64,000 bases of DNA from an uncultured Acetatifactor sp. (GCA_934402375.1 CAKRUB010000005.1:51252-115251), one strand, 5' to 3'. Positions 26,874-39,640 are shown, numbered from the stretch's first letter. The notes: generated by a model not told the origin, from the sequence alone. Translations and numbers: made by a program.

Positions 26874-28427
26874 ATGAAAAAGAAACTTTTACGTTTACTT
26901 TTAACGGCACTTCTGTCAATGGCTGTACTGAGCGGATGCGGCTCGGACGGCACAGGGGAGTCTTCGGGGGAGGCTTCCTCTGCGGAGTCTGTAGGCGAAG
27001 CGGTCTACGGTGGCTCCGTTGTTGTAGGAGTACAGCAGGATATTGATAGTCTTGACCCACACAAAGCAACTGCGGCAGGAACTAAGGAGATTCTGTTCAA
27101 TATTTTTGAGGGCTTGGTGAAGCCCGATAAAAATGGCGACTTGATGAACGCGATCGCAAGCGATTACACGGTTTCCGAGGATGGTCTGGTATATACCTTC
27201 ACCCTTCGAGACGGTGTAAAGTTCCATAACGGGAATGCGGTGACGGCGGAGGACGTGAAATATTCGCTGGAGAGAGCGTCCGGTCTTCTGGACGGCACAC
27301 CGCTGATCTCATCATTGAGCGTCATTACAAACGTAGAAATTCTGGATGAAAAGACGGTTCAGGTAACGGTGAGCGGTGCAAATACGGAGCTGATCTACAG
27401 CTTCACGGCAGCCATCATTCCCACAGGCAGCGGGGAGGATGAGAGCGGCACTCCGATCGGTACAGGACCGTTTTCTTTTGTTTCCTATACACCACAGGTC
27501 GGAATGGTCGTGAAGAAGAACGCCGACTACTGGCAGCAGGGTCTGCCCTATCTTGACGAGGTGAATTTCAAGATCGTCACCAGCCCGGATACAGCGCTGC
27601 TGGAGCTGCAGGGCAAAACCATCGACATTTATCCGTATCTGACCGACAGTCAGGCGAGCGAGCTCCAGAGCAGCTTCCAGATTCTGTCTGCACCGTCCGC
27701 CGTTTTACAGGGACTGTTCCTGAACAATGCAGATCCGGTGCTGAGCGACGTAAGACTCAGACAGGCGATCTGCTATGCGCTGGACAAGGATGCCGTCAAT
27801 GATTTCGTGGCGGGCGGCAAGGCGACCCTGATTGGTTCCGCGATGCTTCCGACGCTTCAGACCTATTACACGGATCTGAACGATGTCTATGGCAACGCAG
27901 CGAACATCGATAAGGCGAAGGAGCTGATGACGGATGCCGGCTATCCCGACGGCTTTGACCTTGAAATCGCGGTGCCGTCCAACTATGAATACCATATGCA
28001 GACGGCGGAGGTTGTAGTGGAGCAGCTCAAGGCAGCGGGAATCAACGCGACGATCAAGCCGGTGGAGTGGAGCACATGGCTGGAGGAAGTCTACAACGGC
28101 AGACAGTATCAGGCAACCATCAGCGGTCTGACGAGCGACGCGACGCCGGGCTACATGATGAACCGATTCCAGACAGACTCCAAGAAGAATTTCATCAACT
28201 TTGCAAATGCAGAGTATGATGAGGTTTACCAGAAGGCGGCAGCGGCTATGGACATTGCCCAGAAGGCAGAATACTATAAGCAGCTGCAGCAGATTCTATG
28301 TGATGAGGCGGGAAGCGCCTTCATCCAGGTGCCTGCGATCACGGTGGCGGTCAATAAGGACCTTGCAGGCTACACCTTCTATCCTGTCTATGTGCAGGAT
28401 ATGAGTACCGTGCATTACACGAAATAA
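26874..28427 (+). CDS. Family 5 solute-binding lipoprotein of an Opp/Dpp-type ABC importer
   Basis: A 517-aa lipoprotein: lipobox LSGC at Cys22, serine/glutamate-rich spacer, then a family 5 binding protein (LDPHKATAAGTKEILFNIFEGL, VYTFTLRDGVKFHNG, LRQAICYALDKDAV). Members bind peptides, nickel or, in some bacteria, oligosaccharides. It is the first gene of a four-gene importer operon (26874-31848). GAGGAGAAGAG precedes the start. Position next to the surface xylanase makes xylo-oligosaccharides a possible ligand, but peptides remain the default. Confidence 0.9.
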   Translation: MKKKLLRLLLTALLSMAVLSGCGSDGTGESSGEASSAESVGEAVYGGSVVVGVQQDIDSLDPHKATAAGTKEILFNIFEGLVKPDKNGDLMNAIASDYTVSEDGLVYTFTLRDGVKFHNGNAVTAEDVKYSLERASGLLDGTPLISSLSVITNVEILDEKTVQVTVSGANTELIYSFTAAIIPTGSGEDESGTPIGTGPFSFVSYTPQVGMVVKKNADYWQQGLPYLDEVNFKIVTSPDTALLELQGKTIDIYPYLTDSQASELQSSFQILSAPSAVLQGLFLNNADPVLSDVRLRQAICYALDKDAVNDFVAGGKATLIGSAMLPTLQTYYTDLNDVYGNAANIDKAKELMTDAGYPDGFDLEIAVPSNYEYHMQTAEVVVEQLKAAGINATIKPVEWSTWLEEVYNGRQYQATISGLTSDATPGYMMNRFQTDSKKNFINFANAEYDEVYQKAAAAMDIAQKAEYYKQLQQILCDEAGSAFIQVPAITVAVNKDLAGYTFYPVYVQDMSTVHYTK

Positions 28428-28455
28428 AGTAAGAGGAAAAGGAGGAAAGCACTGC

Positions 28456-29415
28456 GTGAAATACTTTATAAAAAAATTTTTGACTCTCATTATGACATTG
28501 TTTTTGGTTTCCGTGGCGGCTTTCCTCGCTTTCCAGATCATTCCCGGGGATGTGGTGACATCCATTCTGGGAACGGAAGCGACTCCCGAGAGGGAGGAAC
28601 AGCTTCGGGAAGAGCTGGGTCTGAATGAGCCGCCCGTTGTCCGGTATTTCAGCTGGGCGGGCGGTGTGCTGAAGGGTGATTTCGGAAACAGTTACCGTTA
28701 TTCCAAGAATATGAACGAGATGATGCCGGTGTCTGAGCTGATCGGGGACAAGCTGCCCGTGACACTCTGGCTGGCGGCAGTGGCGCTTGTGCTGATTGTG
28801 GCGGTCTCCATTCCGCTCGGCGTGCTCTGGGCGAGAAGCAGCAACCGCATTCTGGATGCCGCGCTCGGTGTCCTCACACAGATCACGATGGCGATACCGT
28901 CCTTCTTTCTGGGGATTCTGGTGACTTATCTGTTCGGCATATTGCTGAAATGGTTTGCACCCGGAGGCTATGTCAGCTATAAGGAAGATTTCGGACGCTT
29001 CCTCGGCTACCTGTTGTTCCCGGCGTTGTCGATCGCTCTGCCGAAGATTGCCATGACGGCGCGTTTCCTGAGAAATTCCATGCTGACGGAGATGAAGGCG
29101 GACTATGTGCGGACAGCGTACAGCAAGGGCTGCACGAAGAGAAGGGTCATGTACGGACATGTGCTCCGGAATGCCATGATGCCTGTCACGACCTTCCTCG
29201 GCATGATTATCGCGGAGATCGTCGCGGGAAGCATCGTCATTGAGCAGGTTTTCGGTCTGCCCGGCATTGGCAGACTGCTGATCAGTTCGATCAATACGAG
29301 GGATTTTCCGGTGGTGGAAATTCTGATTCTCTATATTACCTTTGTCGTTATTTTTGTGTATTTCCTTGTGGACATCCTGTACCGCGTCATCGATCCGAGA
29401 ATCAGCGGGAAATAA
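28456..29415 (+). CDS. Opp/Dpp-type ABC importer permease (OppB-like)
   Basis: A 319-aa inner-membrane permease. The N-terminal segment (LIMTLFLVSVAAFLAFQIIPGD), then LREELGLNEPPVVRYFSW, is the standard OppB opening; the EAA-loop region is MKADYVRTAYSKG. About six membrane segments. It starts with GTG at 28456 behind GGAGG, 28 bp after the binding-protein gene. It forms a heterodimer with the permease at 29435. Confidence 0.93.
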   Translation: MKYFIKKFLTLIMTLFLVSVAAFLAFQIIPGDVVTSILGTEATPEREEQLREELGLNEPPVVRYFSWAGGVLKGDFGNSYRYSKNMNEMMPVSELIGDKLPVTLWLAAVALVLIVAVSIPLGVLWARSSNRILDAALGVLTQITMAIPSFFLGILVTYLFGILLKWFAPGGYVSYKEDFGRFLGYLLFPALSIALPKIAMTARFLRNSMLTEMKADYVRTAYSKGCTKRRVMYGHVLRNAMMPVTTFLGMIIAEIVAGSIVIEQVFGLPGIGRLLISSINTRDFPVVEILILYITFVVIFVYFLVDILYRVIDPRISGK

Positions 29416-29434
29416 GACCTGTGGGAGAAATTTT

Positions 29435-30244
29435 ATGAAGAAGAACAACGGCAGAAAATGGAATAAATATCTGATCGCAGGTCTGATTATGACAGGGCTT
29501 GCCCTGCTTCTGGGAATTGTCGGCTTTTTCTGGACGCCCTACAGCACAACGGCGATGTCCGCCTCTGAGAAATTTGCGGCGCCCTCTCTCCGGCACCTCT
29601 TTGGCACGGATAACTTCGGGCGCGACATCTTCTCACGCGTCATGAAGGGGCTCGGAACAACTATCGTGATAGGAAGCCTTGTCGTGCTGTTTTCGGCATC
29701 CATCGGAATTCTGCTGGGGGCGCTCACCGGTTATTTCGGCGGCCTTGTCGATGAGCTTGTCATGCGGATCACGGATGCGGTCAACGGTTTTCCGAGCATT
29801 CTGCTGGCGCTGGTGCTGATCAGCATCCTTGGCAACGGAAAGCAGAATGTCATTCTGGCGCTGGGAATTGTCTTTGTGCCGAGCTATGTCAGGATCGTCA
29901 GAAGCGAATTTATCCGGCTGCGGGATGCCGATTACATTAAACGTGCAAGGCTCATGGGTGTGAAGCGGTCCCGAATCCTGTTTGTGCATATTCTGCCGAA
30001 TATTTTCTCGGTTTTCTGGGTCTCCGTGATGATCGGTTTCAACAACGCGATTCTGGCGGAGTCCGGTATGAGCTATTTAGGTATCGGGGTACAGCCGCCG
30101 GATGCAAGTCTCGGTAAGATGCTGTCCGATGCACAGGGGTATTTACAGACGGCTCCATGGTATGCGCTGGCGCCGGGGGTGACAATCGCATGGATCGTGC
30201 TCGGCTTTTCGCTTTTCAGTGAAGGAATCCGCCGCAGAGACTGA
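29435..30244 (+). CDS. Opp/Dpp-type ABC importer permease (OppC-like)
   Basis: A 269-aa permease. After the first membrane segment come LRHLFGTDNFGRDIFSRVMKG, the diagnostic OppC motif, and the coupling loop LRDADYIKRARLMGVKRSRI. GGGAG stands before the ATG at 29435; an ORF extends 93 bp upstream into the OppB gene without a matching site. Spacing to OppB is 19 bp. Confidence 0.93.
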   Translation: MKKNNGRKWNKYLIAGLIMTGLALLLGIVGFFWTPYSTTAMSASEKFAAPSLRHLFGTDNFGRDIFSRVMKGLGTTIVIGSLVVLFSASIGILLGALTGYFGGLVDELVMRITDAVNGFPSILLALVLISILGNGKQNVILALGIVFVPSYVRIVRSEFIRLRDADYIKRARLMGVKRSRILFVHILPNIFSVFWVSVMIGFNNAILAESGMSYLGIGVQPPDASLGKMLSDAQGYLQTAPWYALAPGVTIAWIVLGFSLFSEGIRRRD

Positions 30245-30288
30245 CGCTTTGCGTGTTTGTAAAAGGCTAAAGCCCGGAGGAAACGAAA

Positions 30289-31848
30289 TTGATCAGAATC
30301 GAAAATCTTTCTGTCGCCTTCGACGGGACAGAGGTTGTAAAAAATGTGAATCTTGAGCTGAAGGATGGAGAAATCCTCGGCGTGGTGGGGGAGTCTGGTT
30401 CGGGAAAATCCGTGACTGCCCTGACCTTTATGGGGCTGGTGTCGGAGGCGGCTGAGGTAACGGGCGGAAGGATCGTGTTCGACGGAACGGTGCTCCGGGA
30501 GGCGGGAAAGCCGCTGGACATGGCATTGTACCGCAAATTTCAGGGTGCGGAGATGTCGATGGTGTTTCAGGAGCCGATGACCTCACTGAACCCGACGCAG
30601 CGTGTCGGAAGACAGGTCGGCGAGATGCTGGAGCTGCACACGGACTATACCAAAGAGGAGATCCGAGCGAAGGTGCTCGAGACCTTCGACGCCGTCGGTC
30701 TGCGCGATATAGAGAAGGTATATGACAGCTATCCCCATCAGCTGTCCGGCGGTATGAGACAGCGCGTGATGATTGCAATGGCGATCATCCTGCACCCCGA
30801 TCTGGTTGTCTGCGACGAGCCGACGACAGCGCTGGATGTCACGATCCAGAACCAGATCATGGAGCTTCTCAAAGAGATCAATGAGAAGGAACAGAACTCC
30901 ATGCTGTTCATCACACATGACCTGAATCTCGCGCGGAGAATATGCCATCGCGTTGCAGTCATGAAGGACGGAAGGATCGTTGAACAGGGAAAGACGGAGG
31001 ACATTTTTGAAAACCCGCGCGAGGAGTATACAAGGACGCTGATCGAGGCGGTTCCGTCGCGGTTAAAGCCGCGCGTTTCCGTGCTGCAAAACAGGGATAA
31101 GAGGGAGAGCGTTGTCGAGGTGAAGGATCTGTCCGTGTTCTACAGGGACAGCGGCAACAGCCTCTTTGCAAGGAAGGAAAAGCATTGTGTCGTGAAGCAT
31201 GCGACCTTTGACATCTATAAGGGCGAGAGTCTGGGGCTTGTCGGCGAGAGCGGCTGTGGCAAGACCTCCCTCTCGAAGGCGATTCTGGGCATGAATACGG
31301 ACATCACGGGTGAGATCCGCCATCATACGATCCGTCCGCAGATGATCTTTCAGGACCCTTACAGCAGTCTGAATCCGGTGAAAACAATTGGCTGGCTGCT
31401 GCAGGAGCCGCTCAGGGCTGCGGCTGCGCTCGATCCGTCGCTCGCTATGAGCAGGCAGGATATGGAGGCGGCAGCCTACGATATGCTTCACCGCGTGGGC
31501 ATGGAGGACAGCTTCTTCCATAGAAAGCCGTCCCAGCTTTCGGGCGGACAGCGGCAGAGAATCAGCATCGGGCAGGCGCTCATCACGAATCCGGGGCTGA
31601 TTGTCGCGGATGAACCGGTGTCGGCGCTGGACGTGACGATTCAGGCGCAGATCATGGAGCTGCTGCAAAAGCTCCAGCAGGAGATGCACTTGTCCTGCCT
31701 TTTCATCTCCCATGACATCAATGTGGTCTACCATATGTGCGACAGGATTATGGTCATGAAGGAGGGGCAGATACTTGAGATCGGGGAGACGGAGGAGCTG
31801 TTCCGCCATCCGACGCAGGAATACACGAAACAATTATTGAACAGTTAA
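30289..31848 (+). CDS. Fused OppD-OppF double ATPase of the importer
   Basis: A 519-aa protein with two complete ABC ATPase domains, which in most Opp systems are separate. Domain 1 (~1-255): GESGSGKS, signature LSGGMRQR, Walker B LVVCDEPTTALD. Domain 2 (~270-519): GESGCGKT, LSGGQRQR, LIVADEPVSALD. Each carries its H-loop (THD, SHD). It starts at TTG 30289 with GGAGG eight bases upstream. It is the last gene of the operon and would energise both permeases in a 1:1 ratio. Confidence 0.92.
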   Translation: MIRIENLSVAFDGTEVVKNVNLELKDGEILGVVGESGSGKSVTALTFMGLVSEAAEVTGGRIVFDGTVLREAGKPLDMALYRKFQGAEMSMVFQEPMTSLNPTQRVGRQVGEMLELHTDYTKEEIRAKVLETFDAVGLRDIEKVYDSYPHQLSGGMRQRVMIAMAIILHPDLVVCDEPTTALDVTIQNQIMELLKEINEKEQNSMLFITHDLNLARRICHRVAVMKDGRIVEQGKTEDIFENPREEYTRTLIEAVPSRLKPRVSVLQNRDKRESVVEVKDLSVFYRDSGNSLFARKEKHCVVKHATFDIYKGESLGLVGESGCGKTSLSKAILGMNTDITGEIRHHTIRPQMIFQDPYSSLNPVKTIGWLLQEPLRAAAALDPSLAMSRQDMEAAAYDMLHRVGMEDSFFHRKPSQLSGGQRQRISIGQALITNPGLIVADEPVSALDVTIQAQIMELLQKLQQEMHLSCLFISHDINVVYHMCDRIMVMKEGQILEIGETEELFRHPTQEYTKQLLNS

Positions 31849-31947
31849 AGCTGTTTGGACATGTTTTTGTCCCAACCGGCATAGGATAATGTGACGGACA
31901 GAAAATGAGAGCTGTCTGGAACACAGCGGGGAGGGCATGGGACGGAT

Positions 31948-34611
31948 ATGTTTGAACAGAGCAGCGCGGCAGTGGCGATAGCGGAATTAAAGACAGACAG
32001 CGTCAGGGGACTTACGGAGACAGAGGCGGCAAAGCGGCTGGCAGCGTATGGCAGAAACGAGATGAAGGGCGCGAGGAAGAAAACGGTTCTGGAATCCTTT
32101 CTGGAACAGTTGAATGACCCTCTCATCTACGTGCTGATTGTGGCGGCTGCAGTGTCGATCTTTCTTGGCGAATACAGTGATGCCATCATTATAGGTGTGG
32201 TCGTGCTGCTCAATGCGACAGTGGGCGTAGTGCAGGAGGGAAGGGCAAGGAAGGCGCTGGAGTCCCTGAAGAAGCTGACCAGCCCGAAGGCATTTGTCAT
32301 CCGGGACGGCAGAAGGCTGGAGCTTCCTGCGGCGGAGCTTGTGCGGGGAGATCTGGTATGGCTGGAGGCGGGCTGTCAGGTTCCGGCTGATCTGCGGCTG
32401 ACGGAGAGCGCGAATTTAAAGATTGAGGAGTCTGCACTGACGGGAGAGGGTGTTCCGGTGGATAAGGACAGCGCGTTTCTTCCGCTGAACCGGAGCGGTA
32501 GGGCGGCGATCCCGCTCGGAGACAGACGCAACATGGCATATATGTCAACCATTGTCACCTACGGAAGAGGGCAGGGCATTGTCACGGCGACCGGAATGGA
32601 TACCGAGCTGGGGCAGATTGCAACCATGATTACCGAGGCGAAAGAGGAAATGACACCGCTACAGAAGCGGCTGGGAGAGCTTGGAAAGGTTCTGAGTCTC
32701 CTGTCGCTTCTTTTGTGTGCAGTACTGTTCGGCATTGCCGTGCTACAGCACCGTAATGTGCCGGAGATGCTGATTACGGCGATCTCGCTGGCGGTTGCCG
32801 CTGTGCCGGAGGGGCTTCCGGCGGTGGTTACGATCTGTCTGGCGCTCAGTGTGACAAGGATGGTCAAGGTGAACACGATCGTGCGGAGACTTCCCTCGGT
32901 GGAGACGCTCGGCGCGGTCAGCGTGGTCTGCTCCGACAAGACGGGCACGCTGACGCAGAACCGGATGACGGTGGAAAAGTGCTTTGTGAACGGCAGATTA
33001 CAGCCGTCCTCCGCGCTAAGGCTTGCGGATGCGCCGGATTTCTTTCTCGGGATGACGCTCTGCAATGATGCAGTGCTGGAGGAGGGAAACAGGACGGGAG
33101 ACCCGACAGAGCTTGCACTGCTGGATATGGCGGAGAAGGTGGAGCTCGGAAAGGAGGAGGCGGAGCGCCGTAATCCGCGAACCGGTGAGCTTCCCTTTGA
33201 CTCCGACCGCAAGATGATGACGACGCTGCACGGCTCTGTCTCCTATACGAAGGGAGCACCGGACGAGGTGCTCAAGTGCTGCAGTCAGATGAGGGCGGCA
33301 CAGGGTGTCTTGCGGCTGACACCGGATCTGCGGAGGCAGATACAGGAGGCGGTGGCGGCAATGTCTGCGGAAGGGCTGCGGACGCTTGCCGTCGCCATGA
33401 GAACCGGAGTTTCACAGCCCATGGAGAGTGAGCTGATCTTTCTGGGGATGGTCGGGATGCGCGATCCGGCGAGACCAGAGGCAGCGCAGGCGGTGGCGGA
33501 TTTTAAGCAGGCGGGTGTCACGACGGTCATGATTACGGGAGATCATGTGGATACGGCCTTCGCCATCGGAAAGCAGCTCGGCATTGTGGAACGGTTTGAA
33601 CAGTGTATGACGGGAGAGACGCTGGGGCATCTGACAGATGAGGAGCTTGCGGGGAGACTGGGGCAGGCAAGGGTCTTCGCCAGAGTGTCACCGGCGCAGA
33701 AGGTGCGCATCGTGGACGGCTTCAAGGCGAGAGGGGAGATTGTCGCCATGACCGGAGACGGGGTAAACGACGCTCCCTCGTTAAAGAGAGCCGACATTGG
33801 CATTGCCATGGGAAAGAACGGCACGGATGTGGCGAGACAGGCGGCGGACATGATTCTGACGGATGACAATTTTGCGACGATCCGGCGCGCAATCGAGGAG
33901 GGGCGCGGCGTCTATGAGAATATCCGTAAGTCCGTCATCTTCCTCCTGTCCTCGAATCTCGGGGAGATTATTACCATGTTCCTCGCCGTGGTCTGCGGAC
34001 TGGCGGCGCCGCTCAAGTCCAGCCACATCCTCTGGATCAACCTGATCACGGATTCCCTTCCGGCGTTAGCTCTCGGAGTGGATAAAAACGATGGAAAGGC
34101 GCTGATGCGCCAGCCGCCCAGAAAAGCCTCCGAAAGTCTCTTCTCGAGGGGAGGCTTTGCCTGTACCTGCCTTTACGGGGCGCTGATCGCGGCGGTCAGC
34201 CTGACGGCGTTTCTCATGCTTCCGGTGGCGCTTCTGAACCTTCAGGGAGCGGAGTTAAGCATTCAGGCGCTCGCCGATATGCTGCGGGAGGGCTGGGTGC
34301 TTTCCAGGGCGCAGACCTACGCCTTCACGGTGCTCGGGATGAGCCAGCTCTGGCATGCGGTCGGCATGCGCGATACGAACCGTTCGGTGCTTTGCATGAA
34401 TCATTTTGAGAACAAGCTGATGATCGTCGCGTGTGTGGTGGGCTTTCTGCTGCAGTTTGCCGTGACGGAGGTGCCGTTTCTGATCAATGCCTTCGGCACC
34501 TCGCCGCTTTCCGGCAGGGAGTGGATGCGGTTGAGCATATTGTCGGCGGCACCGCTGTTTGCCCATGAAATCATTGCGCTTACTTTTTCACTTTCCCGAG
34601 CTCGGCGTTGA
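31948..34611 (+). CDS. P-type cation-transporting ATPase, P2A (Ca2+-ATPase) group
   Basis: An 887-aa membrane pump. The actuator motif is [10 protein letters not shown], the phosphorylated Asp330 lies in [11 protein letters not shown], and the hinge is [22 protein letters not shown]. Membrane segment 4 has [13 protein letters not shown], the SERCA/PMCA-like calcium-site signature. About ten membrane segments in all. It should expel Ca2+ (Mn2+ possible). Its last 32 bp overlap the 3' end of the convergent GH2 gene. The ATG at 31948 has only a modest GGGACGG site. Confidence 0.93.
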   Translation: MFEQSSAAVAIAELKTDSVRGLTETEAAKRLAAYGRNEMKGARKKTVLESFLEQLNDPLIYVLIVAAAVSIFLGEYSDAIIIGVVVLLNATVGVVQEGRARKALESLKKLTSPKAFVIRDGRRLELPAAELVRGDLVWLEAGCQVPADLRLTESANLKIEESALTGEGVPVDKDSAFLPLNRSGRAAIPLGDRRNMAYMSTIVTYGRGQGIVTATGMDTELGQIATMITEAKEEMTPLQKRLGELGKVLSLLSLLLCAVLFGIAVLQHRNVPEMLITAISLAVAAVPEGLPAVVTICLALSVTRMVKVNTIVRRLPSVETLGAVSVVCSDKTGTLTQNRMTVEKCFVNGRLQPSSALRLADAPDFFLGMTLCNDAVLEEGNRTGDPTELALLDMAEKVELGKEEAERRNPRTGELPFDSDRKMMTTLHGSVSYTKGAPDEVLKCCSQMRAAQGVLRLTPDLRRQIQEAVAAMSAEGLRTLAVAMRTGVSQPMESELIFLGMVGMRDPARPEAAQAVADFKQAGVTTVMITGDHVDTAFAIGKQLGIVERFEQCMTGETLGHLTDEELAGRLGQARVFARVSPAQKVRIVDGFKARGEIVAMTGDGVNDAPSLKRADIGIAMGKNGTDVARQAADMILTDDNFATIRRAIEEGRGVYENIRKSVIFLLSSNLGEIITMFLAVVCGLAAPLKSSHILWINLITDSLPALALGVDKNDGKALMRQPPRKASESLFSRGGFACTCLYGALIAAVSLTAFLMLPVALLNLQGAELSIQALADMLREGWVLSRAQTYAFTVLGMSQLWHAVGMRDTNRSVLCMNHFENKLMIVACVVGFLLQFAVTEVPFLINAFGTSPLSGREWMRLSILSAAPLFAHEIIALTFSLSRARR

Positions 34612-36991
34612 TGATCTGTAAGGCGTTTTCTGGAACCTTGTGGGTGGAGTCCGCCTTCTCCCCGGTGTGCATTCCGTTTCCGCCCAGCATGCCGAAGAGG
34701 TCATACAGCGTCTTTCCGCCCATCATGGCGAGCATGGACTTTTTCAGGCGCATGCCCGACATGGCAAACATGGCGTTGGAGAGGATGGAAAATGCCTCAT
34801 CATTCGCGCAGATGGTATTTATTTTGTCGTGGACGGAGAAATGTTCCCCGGAAAATTCCATCGGCGCGTCACTGGCAATGGTCTCTACCTGCTCGAACCA
34901 GTTGGCAACGCCGTCCGCGTCATCGTCCTCCTGCGGCAGGGTATAGATCTCAGGCTTTTGTGCCACCCTTTCAAGGGTCATGCTGTCGGAGACAGTTCCG
35001 GAGCAGTCGGTCAGTGCGGAGCCGGAGCGTATACCGGCGTAGGCGGCAATGCTTGTGACCGGGGCGGTTGCCGTCAGATAGGTGAAGCCTTTTTCCAGCG
35101 GCACGTTTTCAAAGGTAAAGATCTTGTCGCCGTACTGTGTTCCGAATGCCTGCCCGTTGACATACAGCGTGACGCAGGGCTGATTGGAGTAGAGCTTCAC
35201 GGAGACGGTCTCCGAGGCGTGCTGGGCATAGCGCTTCCCACAGAGATAGACGAATGGCTCGCGGCTCCAGTACGCCTTGTAGAGATAGAAGGCTTCCTTT
35301 TTGATCCTGCGGTCCATGCTGACAAGCCCCTTGTTGTTTCGCCCGGCGGTTCCGCCTTCATTTCTTGCCGCGCAGCCGAAATCAAACATGTTCCAGACAT
35401 GGGTGGACCAGAGATAGGGTCGTTCCATGAGGATTTTTGCCATGTGTTCATGATATTCCGCCTGATAGCGCTCGGAGTAGTCGCGGCATTTCGCCTCATC
35501 CGGCTGCCATGTGATGATGCCCTCCGCGCCGTATTCCGACAGACCGAGGCAGATTTCGGGATTCTTCCGGTGAAATTCATCCAGCCATTCTTCGTTTTTC
35601 TCATAGCTTCCGCCGTACCAGCCAAAGTAGTGATTATAGCTTTCGACGTCCGTGATGCCGTGGAGCGCGCTGTCCATGGAGAGCATGCTGACATGGGCAA
35701 TCGTCGTCAGGCGGCTGGGGTCAAGCTCCTTCACAAGAGCGTTCAGATCCCGGTGGTTTTCCACAAGTCCGGGCTTTTCTCCGGCAATGGTGATCTCGTT
35801 GGAGATTCCCCAGAAGCAGATGGAGGGATGGTTGTAATTCTGGTAGATCAGATCAGTCATCTGGAGGCGGCAGTTGTCGTGAGCCTTCGGATCGTCGCTC
35901 TGGCTGCTGATGTAGGGAATCTCTGCCCAGACGATGAAGCCGTACTCGTCACAGGCATCGTAGAAATCCCGGCTGTGCTGATAGTGGGCGAGACGGACGG
36001 TATTGGCGCCAAGCTCGGCTATCAGTGCGGCATCCCTGTAATGCTGCTCCTTTGTCAGCGCATTTCCTTGCCAGAGCAGATCCTGATGCCGGGACACGCC
36101 GCGCAGCATCATGGGAGAGCCGTTCAGGAAAAAGCCTTTTTCGGGGTCCACCGAGAAAAAGCGGATGCCGAAGCGGGTTGTTACCTCGTCCACCGTTTCG
36201 TTCCGGTAGACCAGTGTTGCCGTACAGCGATACAGGTAAGGGTCACGCACACCCTGCCAGAGGTGAGGTGTCGTCAGAAGAATATCTGTCTTCGGATTTT
36301 CAGAGGGGCGCCAGCTCTCCGCGATGACTCTGCCCTCTGCGTCCGCGATGGAATACCGGACGGTCATGTCGGGCGAGGGGGAGACGACCCAGCTGTTGAG
36401 ATGCAGCATGGCGGCGGGGGTGACGCTGCTGACATTGCAGCAGGAGGGGTAGAGCTTTGTCTCCGAGCTGTTGTTGGGGAGGACACTGCTGTCGAGAACC
36501 TCCGGCGTGACGGCAAGTCCCGGCGCACCGTGGAAGCTGACATCAAAATGCGTTTCCGGCAGCAGCATCAGGTTCACACCGCGATAGAGTCCGCCGTAGA
36601 ATGTAAAGTCCGCAAGCTGCGGATAAATATCATCTCTGGGGGAATTGTCGGCGAGGATGGTCAAGGTGTTTGCCTCCGGCGCGGGGCGGAGCGCGTCCGT
36701 GAGATCGACGGTGAAGGAGGAATAGCCGCCCTCATGGCTCATCAGCTCCTGACCGTTTAAGAGCACGGTGCCGCTTAAAGAGCAGGCGAGCACCTCGAGG
36801 ACATACCGCGTTCCGGCGGGAGCCTGCGGAGCGCAAAATTCTTTCTGGTACTGGCATATACCGCGGTAGTATTCTCCCTTGCCGTCCATGCCGTCAATCG
36901 CATTCCAGGTGTGCGGCAATGTCACAAGCTCCCAGTGTGTGCCGTCCTTGGAGAAGACCCAGTTGTCATTAAAGGAAATGATTTCTCGCAT
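34580..36991 (-). CDS. GH2 glycoside hydrolase (beta-galactosidase-like)
   Basis: An 803-aa cytoplasmic enzyme. Sugar-binding jelly roll (~15-165), immunoglobulin-like domain (~170-290), catalytic barrel (~295-590) and a C-terminal beta-rich part. Acid/base Glu399 lies in WGISNEIT and nucleophile Glu486 in GLSEYGAEG. The last ~110 residues (ANWFEQVETIASD, MRLKKSMLAMMGGKTLYDLFGMLGG) look like an extra alpha-helical tail also seen in some Firmicutes GH2 proteins. The start at 36991 has GAGG five bases before it; the ORF continues upstream without signal. Galactosidase is the default reading; other GH2 activities are possible. Confidence 0.88.
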   Translation of the reverse strand: MREIISFNDNWVFSKDGTHWELVTLPHTWNAIDGMDGKGEYYRGICQYQKEFCAPQAPAGTRYVLEVLACSLSGTVLLNGQELMSHEGGYSSFTVDLTDALRPAPEANTLTILADNSPRDDIYPQLADFTFYGGLYRGVNLMLLPETHFDVSFHGAPGLAVTPEVLDSSVLPNNSSETKLYPSCCNVSSVTPAAMLHLNSWVVSPSPDMTVRYSIADAEGRVIAESWRPSENPKTDILLTTPHLWQGVRDPYLYRCTATLVYRNETVDEVTTRFGIRFFSVDPEKGFFLNGSPMMLRGVSRHQDLLWQGNALTKEQHYRDAALIAELGANTVRLAHYQHSRDFYDACDEYGFIVWAEIPYISSQSDDPKAHDNCRLQMTDLIYQNYNHPSICFWGISNEITIAGEKPGLVENHRDLNALVKELDPSRLTTIAHVSMLSMDSALHGITDVESYNHYFGWYGGSYEKNEEWLDEFHRKNPEICLGLSEYGAEGIITWQPDEAKCRDYSERYQAEYHEHMAKILMERPYLWSTHVWNMFDFGCAARNEGGTAGRNNKGLVSMDRRIKKEAFYLYKAYWSREPFVYLCGKRYAQHASETVSVKLYSNQPCVTLYVNGQAFGTQYGDKIFTFENVPLEKGFTYLTATAPVTSIAAYAGIRSGSALTDCSGTVSDSMTLERVAQKPEIYTLPQEDDDADGVANWFEQVETIASDAPMEFSGEHFSVHDKINTICANDEAFSILSNAMFAMSGMRLKKSMLAMMGGKTLYDLFGMLGGNGMHTGEKADSTHKVPENALQIINAELGKVKK

Positions 36992-37207
36992 ATCAACCTC
37001 GTTTCTGCGCGTGTGCGCCTTGTGTGTCGTATTCTGCTTTTGAGGATTTCCTGTTTTTTGCAATTTAGTCACAAAGTTCCTGTCGGGACTGGCTGATAAC
37101 AAAATCTTTTTTCGGCGAAAAGGGTTTTCCAATCCGTGAAAGAGTGGTAAGATATAGAAAATTACTTATTATTAGTGATTTGCGAAACCCATGTTTCCGC
37201 AAGTGAC

Positions 37208-39216
<2,009 letters not shown>

Positions 39217-39284
39217 TGGAATAAAATAAACCGATAGAAGGGCATGACATATTATGTGCCAACACTGAAAAGGAGATGTGTGAA

Positions 39285-39530
39285 ATGAACGATATACAAT
39301 TACTAGAAGAAAAAGTGAATATTTGCAAAAAAAGAGTTACTCTTTTTTGCTGCTTTTTTCTTGTGGTAATGTTAATTGTGGGAGCATACATTTCGAACCT
39401 TCCATATCAATTGGCTATTTTTGCAATTGCTGTTTTATTTGTTCTTTTTGCACTAATCGTATGGAATTCCATGAAAATAAGGAAATTAAAAAGAGAAATG
39501 GAACTGGAAGATTCCAATATAGAAAAATAA
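39285..39530 (+). CDS. Small two-helix membrane protein, unknown function
   Basis: An 81-aa protein with two hydrophobic segments (~16-35 and ~42-62) and a charged tail (MKIRKLKREMELED). I do not recognise it. AGGAG at 39271-39275 is nine bases before ATG 39285; an in-frame ATG at 39276 touches that site and is less likely. It is more AT-rich than its neighbours, lies 68 bp after the SH3 gene, and is followed by a strong terminator at 39641. Confidence 0.6.
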   Translation: MNDIQLLEEKVNICKKRVTLFCCFFLVVMLIVGAYISNLPYQLAIFAIAVLFVLFALIVWNSMKIRKLKREMELEDSNIEK

Positions 39531-39640
39531 AACACTGTGATTTTGCCAAACATAGTCAAATGGATAAATTGTTAGAGACAGTCATTGCAAGGCACGGACG
39601 CGATGCCGGGCGGGGAAGCACAGTCTGATGTATTATTAGA

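Noticed and set aside
34640..36760. Very long plus-strand open frame (706 codons) opposite the GH2 gene
   Set aside because: The GH2 frame has intact catalytic motifs and a ribosome site; the antisense frame is a by-product of codon bias and has no recognisable domain.
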